Assembly: GCF_000518285.1 (NCBI RefSeq)
Contig: NZ_JADH01000009.1
Coordinates: 1 to 55,750, forward strand
Origin: Williamsoniiplasma lucivorax ATCC 49196
Lineage (GTDB): Bacteria > Bacillota_I > Bacilli_A > Mycoplasmatales > Mycoplasmataceae
DNA: 55,750 nt
Direction of reading: 5' to 3'
Position numbers and translations under genes: made by a program. Numbering within the stretch: position 1 is the stretch's first letter; every line of letters starts with the position of its first letter. Positions 47,299-55,750 of the stretch are shown one piece after another. Below the pieces are notes generated by a model, which was not told where the DNA came from, ran no database searches, and worked only from the letters and a program-made list of their open reading frames with translations.

Positions 47299-48150
47299 CT
47301 ATTTATCATTTTGAGCATTTGCTCCAGACACAATTTCATTAATCTCTTGAGTAATTGCACCTTGTCTTGCGCGGTTATATTTAATACTTAAATTTTGTAC
47401 TAAATCACTACCATTGTTTGTTGCATTTTCCATCGCCATTCTTCTTGAGGCTTGCTCTGAAACTTGTGATTCTACAATTGTTCCATATAAAACTGTATTT
47501 AAATATAAGTTCACAGTTGTTTCTAAAATTAATTGTGCTGATGGTTCAAATTGAACTTCTGCTTGGATTTTCTTGGTTACCTCTTCATCTTTAATGATCG
47601 GGAACAATGTTAATGTTGTTGGTTCAAAAGTAACATTATTGATGAATTTGGTATATGCTAAATTAATTTGATCAAATTCTTTATTAGTGAAAAGTTCCAT
47701 AATTTGTTGGCCAAGTTTTTGGGCATCAGTACTTGTAAAATTCACATCGACATTAGTTAATGTGTGACGAATAGGAACTTTACGATTTTTATAAAATGAA
47801 ATTGCCTTACTTCCAATTGCAAAAATTTCATCATTGGGTTTTAATCTTGAAAAAACCATTTTATTAATGTTTGAGTTATACCCACCAGCTAAACCCAAAT
47901 TGGAATTAATAACAATTCATAATGTTTTTTTAATTTCTTGTCCTGGTTTCAATAAATAAATTGAATCTTTAGTTTGTTTAATGATTTCATTAAACACACT
48001 ATAAACTTCAGCAACATATTCTTGTGTTTGGACAACTTTTTTACCAACTCTACGTAATTTAGCAGTTGCCACCAATTGCATAGCATTGGTGATTTTACCA
48101 ATATCTTTAACAGCTTGGATTTCAGCTTTTAAACCACTTAAATTTGCCAT
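47299..48150 (-). CDS. atpG: ATP synthase gamma subunit
   Basis: 283 residues. Central rotor shaft of F1. N-terminal helix LKAEIQAVKDIGKITNAMQLVATAKLRR (about 6-33), the middle Rossmann-like part with GLAGGYNSNINK (about 84-95), and C-terminal helix ASRRMAMENATNNGSDLVQNLSIKYNRARQGAITQEINEIVSGA (about 229-272): all canonical. One UGA Trp. Start overlaps the atpA stop by one base (TAATG). Confidence 0.97.
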
Positions 48151-49727
48151 TATTTACCTAGTTTATCAAACTCTTCTTGAGTTCCATAGTTGGTTGGTTG
48201 GTATTCATGAATTGCTTTAGTTAGTTTAAGAACTACTTGACCAATTTCTTGAGTAATTTGTTTTGTTAATTCATCATCAAAAGCTTGGTTGGTTTCTAAT
48301 TTTTGTCTTAATTTTGTTGCTTGAGCATCTTTTTTGAAATGTGATAACAATTCGATTTTAAAATCTTGCATATGATTCACACCTAATCATTTGATTAATT
48401 TTGTTTTAATTGCTAATAATAAAATCGCTTCATCAACTTGAGCAAGTGGTGAGAATTGTTTTTGTTTTAATATTTCAATAATGCGACTCCCATGATCAAG
48501 AGTTGCTTTGGTTGTTTCATCTAAATCTGATCCAAATTTAGCAAACGATTCTAATTCATAGTATTGTGCTAATTCTAATTTTAAAGTTCCAGCAACTTGT
48601 TTAATTGATTTGATTTGTGCTGATGAACCAACACGACTAACAGATAATCCAATATTCACCGCCGGACGAACTCCAGCATTAAATAAGTTAGTTGATAAGA
48701 AAATTTGCCCATCAGTAATTGAAATCACATTGGTTGGAATATAAGCAGAAATATCTCCTGCTTGTGTTTCAATAATTGGTAGTGCGGTAATTGAACCACC
48801 TCCATAATTATCATTTAAACGAGCAGCTCTTTCTAAAAGACGTGAGTGGAGATAGAAAACATCCCCTGGGTACGCTTCACGTCCTGGTGGACGACGTAAT
48901 AGTAATGACATTTCACGATAAGCAACCGCATGTTTTGATAGGTCGTCATAAACGATTAAAACATCTTCACCATTTTCCATTCACTCTTCAGCAATTGTTA
49001 CACCTGTATAAGGGGCGATGTATTGTAAAGGTGCACTTGCACTAGCTCCGGCATTAACAATTGTTGTATACGCCATGGCACCATGTGCTTTTAGTTTTTC
49101 AACAACTTGAGCAATTGTTGAATCTTTTTGACCGATTGAAACATAAATACATTTCACACCAGTTCCTTTTTGATTGACGATTGTATCAATAGCAATAGCT
49201 GTTTTTCCAGTTTGACGATCACCGATAATTAATTCACGTTGACCACGTCCAATTGGGATTGTGGCATCGATTGCTAACAATCCTGTTTCAAGTGGTTGGT
49301 CAACTGATTTACGAGCCATAACTCCAGTGGCAATTTTTTCTACTGGACGACTTTTAGTTGTTTTAATTGGACCATTATCATCAATTGGTTGCCCAAGTGC
49401 ATTCACAACACGTCCAATCATCGCATCACCAACTGGTGTTTCAACAACTTTTTCAGTACGGCGAACAATATCGCCTTCTTTAAGTAGTGAATCATCTCCG
49501 ACAATCACACAACCAATAGCACCTTCTTCAAGGTTTAAAACCATTCCATAAACATCATTTGGGAAGATCAATAATTCACCCATCATTGCTTTGTCTAAAC
49601 CATAAATTAAAGCAACACCATCACCAACTGTGACAACTGTTCCTTGTTCAGATTCCACAACTTTTTTTCCGTAATTCTTAATTTGCATTTCAATAATTTC
49701 AGAAATTTCTTTAATTTTTAAAGGCAT
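48150..49727 (-). CDS. atpA: ATP synthase alpha subunit
   Basis: 525 residues. Non-catalytic nucleotide-binding subunit. Walker [12 protein letters not shown] at about 168-178; [32 protein letters not shown] (the VYDDLSKHA signature) at about 255; [10 protein letters not shown]; and the arginine-finger region [17 protein letters not shown]. The C-terminal helical domain is complete and ends EEFDKLGK. Two UGA Trp codons. The gene order atpH-atpA-atpG is standard. Confidence 0.97.
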
Positions 49728-49745
49728 TATAATTGTCCTCTCATT

Positions 49746-50297
49746 CTACTTTTTACCCAACACTTGGTTTTTAATTTGATCAATTTGACCCTTAATTGAA
49801 CCATCATAAATGTGGTTGGCAATTGAAATCATTACCCCACCAATTAATTTTGGATCAATCTTATTAACTAAATGAATTTCTTTATCAAATTTTTTAGTTA
49901 ACTTGGCTTGCATTTCATTAATTTGTTTTTCATCTAATGGTGTGGTTGATCAAGCAACACCAAAAATAATATTTTGTAGGTTAAGTAATTTTTTACGCAT
50001 GTTTTTTAAAATTCAACGTGCATAACTAAATGTTCCTTCATCACATAATATTTTAAATGCATTGATGAAATATTCATTCACACCGTTTTGGGTGAATGTT
50101 TCATCAATAATTTCTTTTTTCTTTTTTTCAAATTCAGGGTTCTGAATTGTTAATATTTTTACAAAATCTTCTTTATCTTTTAAAGCTTCAATAATCACGT
50201 TAGATTCCTGTAAGAAGCGATCAACCTGTTTAGTTTGGATCGCAATTCTTTTTAAAGCTTCTCCTCAACTATCAATTACACTTTCGTTTAAAATCAT
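49746..50297 (-). CDS. atpH: ATP synthase delta subunit
   Basis: 183 residues. OSCP-like peripheral stalk protein joining F1 to b. The N-terminal six-helix domain has the family start (VIDSWGEALKRIA where most have YAxAL). The C-terminal part carries ATPLDEKQ-like WSTTPLDEKQINEMQAKLTKKFDKEIHLVNKIDPKLIGGVMISI, ending DGSIKGQIDQIKNQVLGKK. Three UGA Trp codons explain why only a fragment appears under the standard code. It lies 3 nt after atpF. Confidence 0.95.
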
Positions 50298-50300
50298 AAG

Positions 50301-50837
50301 TTATTTTAAGTTCTTGATAAAATCATCAACAATTTTTTTGTTTTTTTCTTCATCAATGTTTTCTTCTAAAATTTTAGAAGCGGCTGACATTGCTGTTTCA
50401 ATAATTGTTTGTTTGATTTCATCTTGCGCTTTTTCTCTTTCTCGAATAATTGAAGATTTGGCATGATTTTGTAAGTTTGTCGCTTCAATATTGGCAGATT
50501 CTAAAATATCAGCTTTTTGTGAATTGGCATCCAAACGAGCATTTTTAATAATAGTTAAAGATTCATTTTTTGCATCTTTTAAAAATTGCTCAGCTTCTTT
50601 GCGATCTTTATTTGCTTGAATTTGTTTTTCAACAACCTCATTTAATAATTCATTAATTTTTGCTCGACGAGCATCAACTGCTTTTCTAAATGGTTTGTAA
50701 ACTAATTTTGATAAAACTAGCACAATCACGATTGTTGCAAGAACGTGCGCAATAAAGTTTGGAATATTAGGGAATAATAAACCAATAACATCTGGGACAC
50801 CCGCTGTTGTAGCGAGTATCGGATTGATTAGCACCAT
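50301..50837 (-). CDS. atpF: ATP synthase b subunit
   Basis: 178 residues. One N-terminal membrane helix (about 26-47, PNFIAHVLATIVIVLVLSKLVY) followed by a long charged helix to the end (KAVDARRAKINELLNEVV, IIREREKAQDEIKQTI), which dimerises as the peripheral stalk. The hydrophobic stretch before the helix (VLINPILATTAGVPD) may serve as a leader in this lineage. Ribosome site GGAGGAAGAAT before the ATG. No UGA codons. Confidence 0.95.
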   Translation of the reverse strand: MVLINPILATTAGVPDVIGLLFPNIPNFIAHVLATIVIVLVLSKLVYKPFRKAVDARRAKINELLNEVVEKQIQANKDRKEAEQFLKDAKNESLTIIKNARLDANSQKADILESANIEATNLQNHAKSSIIREREKAQDEIKQTIIETAMSAASKILEENIDEEKNKKIVDDFIKNLK

Positions 50838-50862
50838 ATTCTTCCTCCTTTAAATTAGTTTT

Positions 50863-51183
50863 CTATCCACCAACAACGAAAATCAATAGAATGGCAATAA
50901 CTAGAGCATAAATAGCTCCTGATTCTGCGATTCCAGCGGCAATAATCATTGTTGAAGTAATTTTTGAAGCCATTTCTGGGTTACGACCAATTGCCAAACA
51001 AGCTCCTTGTCCAACAACTCCTTGTCCAATTCCGGCTCCTAAAATTCCAATAGCAGCAACTCCAGCTCCAAGGAATCTTAATCCCTCTCCAACACTCATT
51101 TCTGCATATAAGTTTGGCATAATAACCAAGAATGAGCTAAATACATTAGCATAAACGTTTGTAATAAAATCTGTTAATAACAT
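50863..51183 (-). CDS. atpE: ATP synthase c subunit
   Basis: 106 residues. The rotor ring protein: first helix [37 protein letters not shown] (Gly-rich motif and the conserved R-N-P loop), second helix [20 protein letters not shown] with the proton-carrying Glu in AESGAIY. About 30 residues precede the first helix ([21 protein letters not shown]), a hydrophobic leader longer than in most bacteria (usual length 70-80). Glu, not Na-type QES residues, at the site points to proton coupling, as inference. Confidence 0.96.
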   Translation of the reverse strand: MLLTDFITNVYANVFSSFLVIMPNLYAEMSVGEGLRFLGAGVAAIGILGAGIGQGVVGQGACLAIGRNPEMASKITSTMIIAAGIAESGAIYALVIAILLIFVVGG

Positions 51184-51195
51184 TTTGTTCTCCTT

Positions 51196-52053
51196 TTAAA
51201 TTGACACAACTTGTGTCTTTTCTTGTTTTGTTTTAAATAATTTTTTATCTGTTTCGATGACATTTCTCTCAATATCAGATGATTCTCCATGTTCACCCAT
51301 TGCCTCCGATCAATATGACAGCGTCAACATCGTAAAGACAATTGACTGAATTACCGAATCGAACATATCAAAGTATAAGTGGAAGAAAGGTGTGAACAGT
51401 GTGGTGAGAATATTGAATCCCGATCAAAAGTAATCTTGTTGTGCTTTTCAATATCCTGGATTGTGGGGATCTCAAATGACATCGATATCTCCTCCACCCC
51501 AACTAGCTTGCATGCCTATTCCTAAGGCATAGACAAGACCCATAATAATTGCTCCACCTAATAAGTTCCCAAATAAACGGAAAGAGATGGAAATTAATGG
51601 GGTAAATTGAGTGATCAATTCAATTGGGTTAATATATCTTTTCAAATAAGCAAGTTTTTGATATTTGAATCCGAAATAATAAATAAAAATAAATGTCACA
51701 AACCCCATTGATAAAGTCACTGTGTAAGAAGTCATGGCTGATTCAATTCCGATTAAGGATGTCATTGATGACACTACAATATAACTAATTAAATATAAAG
51801 CATATGGTGTGAGTTTACGATATTTTTTACCCATGATTGAAACAACCATATTTTCAATTGAGCCAACATACATTTCAATTAAAACTAAAAAACCACTTAG
51901 GTGCTCACCAACTTTGTGATTACGAATTTTGACATTATAGATAATTGATATAATGCAAATAATCAAAGTTGTTAAAAAAATTGAAAGCAATTGGACTTGA
52001 ACATCTCACATGCCACCAAATAGATTTGGACCAGCCAAAAAATTCAATTGCAT
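51196..52053 (-). CDS. atpB: ATP synthase a subunit
   Basis: 285 residues. Membrane stator with the proton half-channels. Helices match the family; the essential Arg is in FTPLISISFRLFGNLLGGAIIMG (about 180-200). LVLIEMYVGSIENMVVSIMGKKYRK is the usual cytoplasmic helix hairpin before it. The C-terminus has a final helix and then a hydrophilic tail (SEAMGEHGESSDIERNVIETDKK) longer than in Bacillus. UGA Trp codons near both ends. Start: ATG after CAGGAAGGAGATAGT. Confidence 0.95.
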
Positions 52054-52069
52054 ACTATCTCCTTCCTGT

Positions 52070-52468
52070 TTACAAAATTTCATTTTTAAATAAAGGAATC
52101 AAAATGATTGGTGTTAAACCAAGTAAAATTCCTATTCAGTTAAAAATGGGTGTTGGGATTAAAAATCCAATTATTAATGGAGCAGCATATATACCAATTC
52201 TTAAAACATAAAAGAAATAGTATAGAAAATAATTCTCTGTGCTAATTAATTTTTTAGTTGCGAAAATCACAACATAAATTCCTATAAAAGCAAAAATTAA
52301 TCCCAAAGTAAAACCTGTTATTCAATTTCAGCCAATAGTTTTAACTCCAACCAAGATAGTCAAAACTAATGCTACTATTGCCACTAATGTAAAAAGTGAA
52401 ATATATGGAATTATTTTTCACTTTTTGTTAGTTCACAAATTTCCAACTTTATGAATGAAATTATTCAT
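52070..52468 (-). CDS. atpI: AtpI-like membrane protein
   Basis: 132 residues, four membrane helices (about 20-40, 45-68, 78-98, 105-127), position directly ahead of atpB. AtpI proteins assist c-ring assembly or act as Mg/Ca carriers in some bacteria; the sequence is poorly conserved and the assignment rests on topology and position. Four UGA Trp codons. Start: the ATG after GGAGTGAGTGTAT. Confidence 0.75.
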
Positions 52469-52561
52469 ATACACTCACTCCATTAATCTAATGATACTCC
52501 TATGTTTTTAAAAACAAAAAAATAAATAGCATATTACTTCTATTTTCCATAGTTTTTTATT

Positions 52562-53185
52562 CTACTTAGTACCAAAGATTCGATCCCCAGCATCACCAAG
52601 ACCTGGAACGATATATCCTTTCTCATCTAATTTTTCATCTAATGCTGCTGCATAGATTTCAATTTCGGGATGAGCTTTTTGTAAAGCCTTAACCCCTTCA
52701 GGAGCCGCCACTAAACAAATGAACTTAATTTGTTTAGCACCCCATTTCTTGACAATGTCAATGGCAGTGATGGCACTCCCTCCAGTAGCTAACATTGGAT
52801 CAACAATTAAAGTATAAGCTTCAGTTATGTCTTTTGTGGTTTTAGCGAAATATTGGTGTGTTTTTAAAGTTTCTTCATCACGATATAAACCAATATGAGC
52901 AATACGAGCAGTTGGGATTAATTGTTGAATCCCGCTAACCATTCCTAACCCAGCTCTTAAGATTGGCACAATCACAACTGGCATGTCAATCGTGAAACCA
53001 TAAGTTTTACCCATCGGTGTATTTATGCTTATTTTGCTTACCGGAATATCACGAGCAATTTCATAAACCATTAGCCCAGCAATTTCATTAAGGTTTTCTC
53101 TAAAATCTTTTGTTGAGGTATCTGATTTTCTCATTCTTGTTAGTTTGTCCAAAATTAATGGATGTTTGAATTCTGTAAAAGCCAT
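52562..53185 (-). CDS. upp: Uracil phosphoribosyltransferase
   Basis: 207 residues. Makes UMP from uracil and PRPP. The PRPP motif is [16 protein letters not shown] (about 130-145); [10 protein letters not shown] at about 80-89; C-terminal uracil-binding [17 protein letters not shown]. The start is the ATG at 53185 behind AAGGAGAAAAAA; the longer ORF upstream has no ribosome site. It precedes the atp operon by 93 nt with no clear terminator in between, the arrangement known from Bacillus, so read-through into atp is likely. Confidence 0.96.
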   Translation of the reverse strand: MAFTEFKHPLILDKLTRMRKSDTSTKDFRENLNEIAGLMVYEIARDIPVSKISINTPMGKTYGFTIDMPVVIVPILRAGLGMVSGIQQLIPTARIAHIGLYRDEETLKTHQYFAKTTKDITEAYTLIVDPMLATGGSAITAIDIVKKWGAKQIKFICLVAAPEGVKALQKAHPEIEIYAAALDEKLDEKGYIVPGLGDAGDRIFGTK

Positions 53186-53207
53186 TTTTTTCTCCTTATT
53201 CTGTTTA

Positions 53208-53236
53208 ATCATAAAACAATAAAAACCCAACTACAA
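53208..53236 (-). promoter_or_regulatory. Probable promoter of upp (and atp operon)
   Basis: On the minus strand: -35 TTGTAG (53231-53236), 17-nt spacer, -10 TATGAT (53208-53213), 22 nt before the upp ATG. Confidence 0.5.
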
Positions 53237-53550
53237 ACAAATTATTCTTTAAATTTAATTTTATTTTTTAAAATCTTGATTAAGATTTTGGGTCTAAAAT
53301 TAATAATCAATTTTGTGTTTTTTTAATCATTGCTTTCTTCAAAAAAATAAAAAACTTTAGATGAGGTGAATAAAATTCATGGTATAAAAATAATCAATAC
53401 CTATAAGCTATATGAATATTACTGCATTGTTTTGATGTTTTAGATCTTAATGGTTAAGAAACAAAAATGAGCCTTTATTTCGTTAAAAGTTGTAAAATAA
53501 GTTTTTTTAACTAAAATCTTTTTATCATTGAAATTAATCACCGATTGCAA

Positions 53551-53659
53551 AATCAAAAATCAAATTAAAACCAAATTAAAACCATAAAAAACCTTATAAA
53601 ATAAGGGTTAAATGGTGATTGTTCCAAAATTTAATCAATCAAATATCAAATCAAAAACT
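53551..53659 (+). repeat. Dispersed intergenic repeat, copy 1
   Basis: The core from 53581 reads ACCATAAAAAACC, then AAATAAGGGTTAAATGGTGATT. It is flanked on both sides by AATCAAA-type repeats. It has a local stem AACCTTAT/ATAAGGGTT. Confidence 0.7.
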
Positions 53660-54237
53660 ATCTCTTTATGTCATAATAGCCATTGAAAAACGGACTAAAA
53701 AAACATATTTTGTCCAATATCAAAAAAACTTGATATCCTTTTTTTATTGAAATTTTGTTTTTGCATTTCTGTTATTGGTGATCAAAAATGATAGTCCTGG
53801 TTTGCATTAAATAATGCTTCTTCATCTTCTTCTCGATTGATTAGTTTAGTTAATGACATCTATTAGCACTAACTAAGGGTGAAACAGATAGATCCACATT
53901 TATTTCTTTTCATACCCAGCTTAATCGTCATTTAACCCCCATAAATACGTATTTAAAATACAATGATTCGACATTAATTTAAATTATTGTTAACTAATTA
54001 CTTATTCTTTGTCTTTTAAAATTTAAGTAACTGCATTTTAATATTTAATAAAGATAGACCATCACTAATGAGTTATTTAAACCCCTAACTCTAGTTTTGG
54101 ATATTAATTTAACTAAACTTTATACTTATTGAAATGATGAAAGAACAACCTAAATAAGCAAATAAAAACATAGGAATTTAGCTTTAGTATTTTTGTTTTT
54201 TCACCCCTTTACTTGCTTCATTTAAGAGTTAGTCTCC

Positions 54238-54350
54238 AAACCAAAAGATAATCAAAAACCAATCAAAAACCAAAAAAATCACCATAAAATAAGGGTTAAG
54301 TGGTGGTTGGTACCAAAAGAAACCAATCAAAAACCAATCAAAAATTAATC
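54238..54350 (+). repeat. Dispersed intergenic repeat, copy 2
   Basis: AAAAGATAATCAAAAACC, then CACCATAAAATAAGGGTTAA, GTGGTGGTTGGTACCAAAA and two AACCAATCAAAA units. CACCA and TGGTG form a stem around the conserved loop. Confidence 0.75.
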
Positions 54351-54706
54351 TTATAAGTTTTAAATTTAATTCTGAATACTCATAATAAGGATGTTTTTTT
54401 AATAATGTGCGCTCTGAAATGCTTAAATATAAGTTATATTCTTAGTTTTTTATTTACTATATTTCACCTGTTTTTATTTAACAAAACATTAGTTTATTGC
54501 CTATTTATGAAACATTTTTGCATATCTAGTACTCTATTTATTGATTTCTATTTCCTAGTTTTCAAACCGCTTAATTTTAAAGTGGTGATCTTTAACCCTT
54601 AAAAATGTGCTTTATTTTTGACAAATTTTATTTAATTTATTTCAGTTTTTAGTAATTAATTTAATTTTAGACTTTTGTATGTTGGTGAAAAAATTAAACA
54701 TATAAC

Positions 54707-54812
54707 CAACAAGATAATCAAAAATCAAGTTTCAACCATAAAAACCACCATAAAATAGGGGTTAAATGATGGTTTGTAATCAAATATACCAATCAAAAAA
54801 TAAACCAAAAAT
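54707..54812 (+). repeat. Dispersed intergenic repeat, copy 3
   Basis: CAAGATAATCAAAAATC, then CCACCATAAAATAGGGGTTAA and ATGATGGTTTGTA, then ACCAATCAAAAAATAAACC. It shares more than 80% of the core positions with copy 2 by eye. Confidence 0.75.
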
Positions 54813-54938
54813 CATTAAAAAGTAAATTTTTAAAAAGAAATCAATGGCTTTTAAACCATTGATTTCTTAAATTAATAAAGATAAATAATCGTAATTTACT
54901 GATGAATAAGTTTTTGGTAGTTCACCAATTTACATTCT

Positions 54939-55430
54939 TTATTCAGTTGTGAAAGTTACAATTACTTCACCTTTGTGAGTTCCTGAATCGGTTTTTACTT
55001 TTATTGTTGCAGAATCACCACTTGGATAAGTTTGAATTTCTAAATCACTAGCAAGTAAATCTTTATCAGGGTTTTGATCGATAAATTCCTGAATAATGGT
55101 TGCTTTTTGATTATCATTTAATTGTCCCAAATCTAAGTCTAGTCCTGAAATTGTGCTAATAGTTTTACGAACTTGATAATTAACTTGCACACTACCTTTA
55201 TGAGTGTTTAATGTAGTTTTCACACCAATTGTCGCACTAGTGGTGTCTGGTTCGTTTATGATTTCGATATCACCAATATCAACACCCTTACCTCTGTTTT
55301 GTTGAATAAATGCATTAATAATGGTTGCTTTTTGATTATCATTTAATGGACCTAGATCAATAGTTAAATCCTCAGCTTGATTAATATGTTTTTTTAGCAC
55401 CTCAATAGTAAACACGGAAAAAATAATTCT
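54939..55430 (-). pseudogene. Truncated repeat-type surface protein cut by an IS element
   Basis: About 160 residues of open frame, no signal peptide or lipobox. Two tandem ~70-residue repeats: (I/L)DLG(P/Q)LNDNQKATII, then about 20 residues, then SATI(G/K)VKT and THKG(S/E)V(Q/I)V. The apparent start at 55436 (MCRIIFSVF) lies in sequence belonging to the IS end, so the true N-terminus has been lost or moved away. It is unlikely to be exported now. The repeat has the same skeleton as that in the protein at 27966 (LG-x(n)-TI-x(n)-N-P-x(n)-G-x-V-x-V). The exact junction cannot be placed by eye; somewhere in 55405-55436. Confidence 0.65.
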
Positions 55431-55462
55431 ACACAATCAAAAAAGAAAGTGTGGAATTTTTT

Positions 55463-55750
55463 ATGCCAAAACAACTAACTAAACAACAATGAATTAATGT
55501 TATAGAAATATATAAAAAACAGGGAATAAGTGATGCTGTAAAATCATACTTAAAGATAAGAAAACACAACCCAAATTTAAAAGAACTTAGACGTTGAATT
55601 AGAAAAAAAGCAAAATTATTAGATAATTTAGGTATGGAAGCATTTAAAAGTAAAAAAGGTTCAGGAAGACTAAATAAAAGAGATGACTCTGATATTCCCC
55701 AAATTATTAATGATTTAACAGAAGAACAAAAAAATGAAATTCTTGAACAT
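55463..55750 (+). CDS. IS3-type transposase OrfA, N-terminal part (runs off window)
   Basis: 96 codons to the window end. An N-terminal helix-turn-helix-like region (MPKQLTKQQWINVIEIYKK, ELRRWIRKKAKLL) and then a basic linker with KGSGRLNKRDD and LTEEQKNEILE, typical of the longer OrfA proteins in Mollicute IS3 elements. UGA encodes Trp11 and a Trp in RRW. It differs clearly from the OrfA at base 1, so two distinct elements border the window. Upstream, ATTCTACACA and TGTGGAAT form an inverted repeat (about 55428-55456) just before the ATG, which can shield the start in read-through RNA. Confidence 0.6.

Larger units (their letters stand above)
53237..54938. other. 1.7-kb gene-poor region with a dispersed repeat
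   Basis: No complete gene seen. It contains three direct copies of a ~105-bp repeat (listed separately). Shorter look-alikes lie on the other strand near 53930-53945, 54073-54086 and 54590-54606, each with a GGGGTTAAA-like core. The 65-codon plus-strand ORF at 54405-54602 has no ribosome site and a Phe/Leu-rich random composition. The hairpin AAATCAATGGCTTTT...CCATTGATTT at about 54838-54868 probably terminates the truncated surface gene. Confidence 0.5.

Noticed and set aside
54405-54602. 65-residue plus-strand ORF
   Set aside because: No ribosome site, Phe/Leu-rich sequence as expected of random T-rich DNA, no homology recognised.
53551-54812. Possible CRISPR array
   Set aside because: Only three copies, ~105 bp each, separated by 470-690 bp with no regular spacers and no cas genes.
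53237-54938. Possible replication origin
   Set aside because: No dnaA or dnaN nearby and no cluster of TTATCCACA boxes; only one weak look-alike near 53890.

Overview
The window comes from a Mollicute: the DNA is very AT-rich, and nearly every long gene reads through in-frame UGA codons at tryptophan positions (genetic code 4). Without that reading, rnr, uvrA, secA, atpA and others would look broken. The lipoprotein leaders (MKKLL...VATVVAC type), the wall-less gene set and the gene order point to the Spiroplasma/Entomoplasmataceae side (Mesoplasma, Entomoplasma, Williamsoniiplasma) rather than a particular species. This placement is inference; there is no rRNA in the window.

Layout: both edges cut into IS3-type transposase genes. 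0.2-2.3 kb holds trmB and mgtE, then tmRNA (ssrA). 3-7 kb carries two paralogous ~600-residue lipoproteins. 7.3-10.5 kb carries a glucose-type PTS EIIC permease with an unusual 230-residue tail and two small membrane proteins. A small repeat-rich lipoprotein follows, then smpB-rnr-secG. 14.4-17.0 kb (+) is a permease/ATPase/permease ABC module. 17.0-23.0 kb (-) is one tight operon, hprK-lgt-trxB-lgt-whiA-xre, and next to it is a membrane protein whose C-terminal domain matches the PTS permease tail. 25-30.5 kb (+) holds two large mosaic surface proteins with DUF285-like repeats. 30.5-40.2 kb (-) is secA, uvrB-uvrA-folC-folT. 40.3-42.2 kb (+) is a YigZ-like protein and a 5'-3' exonuclease. 42.3-44.9 kb (-) is a second ABC exporter. 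45.3-53.2 kb (-) is upp followed by the complete F1Fo ATP synthase operon atpIBEFHAGDC. 53.2-54.9 kb is gene-poor and contains a repeated motif. The last kilobase is a repeat-type surface gene cut by an IS element.

How it fits together: energy and transport (PTS uptake, HPr kinase, F1Fo ATPase), envelope biogenesis (SecA, SecG, two Lgt proteins serving many lipoproteins), ribosome rescue (ssrA, smpB, rnr) and nucleotide excision repair (uvrAB). The most unusual features are: a conserved C-terminal domain shared by the PTS permease and the membrane protein beside hprK; Lys/Ala/Pro-rich tails on the PTS permease and on ATP synthase beta; a second Lgt lacking the conserved histidine motif; and the dispersed repeat family around 53.6-54.8 kb.
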